Positions 61,822 through 64,000 of a stretch of 64,000 nt of DNA are shown piece after piece. How positions within the stretch are numbered: position 1 is the stretch's first letter; each line of letters opens with the position of its first letter. The DNA lies in assembly GCA_003993805.1 (NCBI GenBank), contig RSEF01000002.1, positions 89,744,640 to 89,808,639 of the forward strand. Reading direction: 5' to 3'. The notes beneath the pieces are model-generated. The model made no database searches. It was not told the DNA's origin and saw nothing but the letters and a program-made list of their open reading frames with translations. Source of the stretch: Himantopus leucocephalus (taxonomy: Eukaryota > Chordata > Aves > Charadriiformes > Recurvirostridae). The translations under genes were made by a program, and so were the position numbers.

Positions 61822-64000
61822 CTAGAAGAGAAAAGGAACACAATAACTGACACAAGAATAAAGTAGTCCTGTCTTTTTATATTACCAAAATTCAGTAAAA
61901 TAAGAAAATCACCCCGAATAAGGCACGTTCCTGTGTACTACAATGTATATGGTGAATTGCATTTACAGTAAAAGCGGAAACTACAAAACTCCTCTCCTTT
62001 TTGACTTCTATTGCTAATGTACACATGAAACAAAAGCTCAGATGAACTATTTTTTCTGTCGATCATTCCTAAAGAGAATCAAGGGAGAGATTTTTATGAA
62101 GTAATTCTGACACTGACATTCCACTCATGTCCAAAATACTGTAGTATATCCAGTTCACAGAAGAGAACCTGAGATAAGAACAGTCCTTCACAAGTTACCT
62201 TTAATATAATATGCAAGAGTTGCAGGTAAATTACACTTTCCAAACTCCTATTCCAAATTAAAATATTAAAAAAACATTATTAAGAGGGGTGGAGTAATTT
62301 TGTCTTTGAGTTGTCTCAAAGAAAATTAGTCTCTTGACCACGACCCTGTACTCTAAAGCTAGATTTTGATCTTTTTACTGATTATAAAAACGTATTCTGT
62401 GCTTAAAGATGAGAAATACAAAATAGAATAAGTATTTGCATTGAAATGACAAATGTATTTTGAAAGACATGAATCTTGACAAAAGCTTGACATGATTTTT
62501 ACAAAATGAAATGTTCTAATATGAAAGTCTACATTTCTTTTAATGGCCACTTGAACAGAAACAGAATATTTAAATTTCAAGAGGGTTAGGTTTCTTGCAC
62601 CTCAAGGAGACTACACAAATTTGAAAAAAATATTTAAGCAGACTACTTCTGTGAATGTGCAATATTTGTGCTTAAACACTAGTAGCAGGGCTTGAGATTT
62701 TTTTCAACCTTTCCAGCTATAACTTGAAATTAGGCTCTAAGCTAGTAGTGTAGCTAATGCCTCCTAAATAAAAGGGAAAGTCTCAACCTACAGGCTGCAA
62801 TGCAAATAAGTAGCAGCAATGAACCACTGTGGAATATATCCTAAATTAAGGTCCTGAGAGAACAGGAGTGGACAGAGTGGAGTGTAAGCTATTAGCTTTG
62901 ATTTGTGAAACCCAAAATATCTGTTTCATTGCCTAGGAGACCGTCCCTGTTCCTGTGCAATCAGTTTCATTATAAAAAGGGGATGAAAACATATTCAGTT
63001 CTAGGTATGCTTAATTCAAAAATATTTTTCCTAGTTTGCTCTGCAATGGCTCACATCTATGTCTGATCACAGTTAGGATTCTGAGAAGAAACTGATATAA
63101 TAGGCTGTTGTGGCATGATTTTGTTTGGGTCTAGCTGTAATCTGCTGGAGAAAACATTCAGTTTGTGGAACATTTTTGGTAAACTGAAAATTAAGTGGAA
63201 GCCTTTTTCCATTTAGTTATAATAATCAAACAAAAAGTAACCATCTTCTCCAAATTGTTAACTAATTTCCCTTTTTTTCTTATGGTATCTTGACAGCTGG
63301 ATTGATTTAATTACCATTACCACACTGCTAAAAAGTTCTGTCTGCAGATCTACTCCCAAAGGCCTCATTTGGTCTGTACACACTCGATCGCATGTGAAGT
63401 CAGTAGTGCCGTTCAGAGCAAATGCTGCCTCATACTCCACATTACAAGCTCATATTTTCAGGAGCTTTTAGTTCTATTTTAAAGCTCAGAAAAAAACTAT
63501 ACCGGCTTTAGGTAGCAGGTGTCGAGAGGCCTGAGATGAGGGAAACAGCGTAACACAGACAAATGTAAGAGGAGAATAAGTACGGAAGAGGGAGCACAAA
63601 GTCACATACCTTTGGCACAGAGATAAGGGCTGAAAAATTCTGCCTACAGCCTGAATCCTTGCTGAGCCTAAAAGTTACCAAAGCATCTGCAAGTAGATGG
63701 GACTATGCCTCCTGGCAAGCCAGGTACCAAATTTCTGTTTGAATTCTTTTGCAATTCAAGGAACGCCACAGACAGACAGCTGAATTCTGCCTGTATCCAC
63801 AGAGGCGTGTGTTTTGACAGGGCTTGTACTGATTGACAACGCGCAGCAAGGAATTATGCGCAAGAACACAGCAGCCACCATGACTTAAAGCAAAAAGAGA
63901 GGGAAGAGTGTGTGCCTCTAACGTTTGCAACCTACTTATCAAAGAGCAAATAACTTTAGTTTAGCTCCCTCTGTAAGTATATATTTAGCTAGCAGATTGC
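61822..64000 (-). other. ADCY2: ADCY2 intron, right end of window
   Basis: Intron upstream of the C1b-linker exon, open at the right edge. I saw no further exon, LTR or CR1. The 79- and 60-codon minus frames here are not similar to adenylyl cyclase. Confidence 0.7.

Noticed and set aside
1..64000. CRISPR arrays, rRNA or tRNA genes, bacterial operons
   Set aside because: No regularly spaced repeats with unique spacers, no rRNA or tRNA sequence recognised, and the whole window has vertebrate intron character.

Overview
This is a vertebrate nuclear window that reads as bird DNA. It is AT-rich, almost without coding sequence, and carries several CR1 LINE fragments plus solo LTRs of types I recognise from avian genomes. 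The LTR types suggest a neoavian bird rather than a fowl; that is an inference from memory of the repeat families. No bacterial-style genes, CRISPR arrays or operons are present.

The only confidently identified gene is adenylyl cyclase 2 (ADCY2), on the minus strand and therefore read from high to low coordinates. Four consecutive internal exons are visible at 61752-61821, 58649-58746, 52133-52217 and 40675-40812. All have canonical AG/GT junctions, and their phases join into one open frame of 99 codons. They cover the end of the C1b linker and the first three membrane helices of the second membrane domain (M2), with one helix in each of the last three exons. The C1 catalytic half lies beyond the right edge. 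The rest of M2 and the C2 catalytic domain lie beyond the left edge, or less likely in the assembly gap. The left 40.6 kb is therefore most likely one large ADCY2 intron.

Layout from left to right: 1-42, tail of a CR1; 3248-3994, minus-strand solo LTR; 4830-5350, old minus-strand CR1; 10609-11015, plus-strand CR1; 14348-14420, minisatellite; 16288-17425, plus-strand CR1 with a second CR1 nested inside it; 17820-18120, plus-strand solo LTR with TATA box and poly(A) signal; 19543-19894, CpG-rich minus-strand solo LTR; 34627-34843, minus-strand CR1 running into a 1000-N gap; then the ADCY2 exons. The introns hold an LTR-like block with internal repeats (about 43130-44335), a plus-strand LTR piece (about 49640-49894), a CpG-bearing block (about 54900-55160), and an isolated plus-strand core promoter followed by a possible small first exon (46840-46942).

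There are also assembly scars. Single Ns at 36708 and 41708 sit between near-identical direct copies, which looks like failed overlap merging, and another single N lies at 56777. No complete novel system is evident. The best leads are the antisense core promoter with mini-exon in the ADCY2 intron, the nested CR1 with a clear target-site duplication, and the LTR followed immediately by an open frame.
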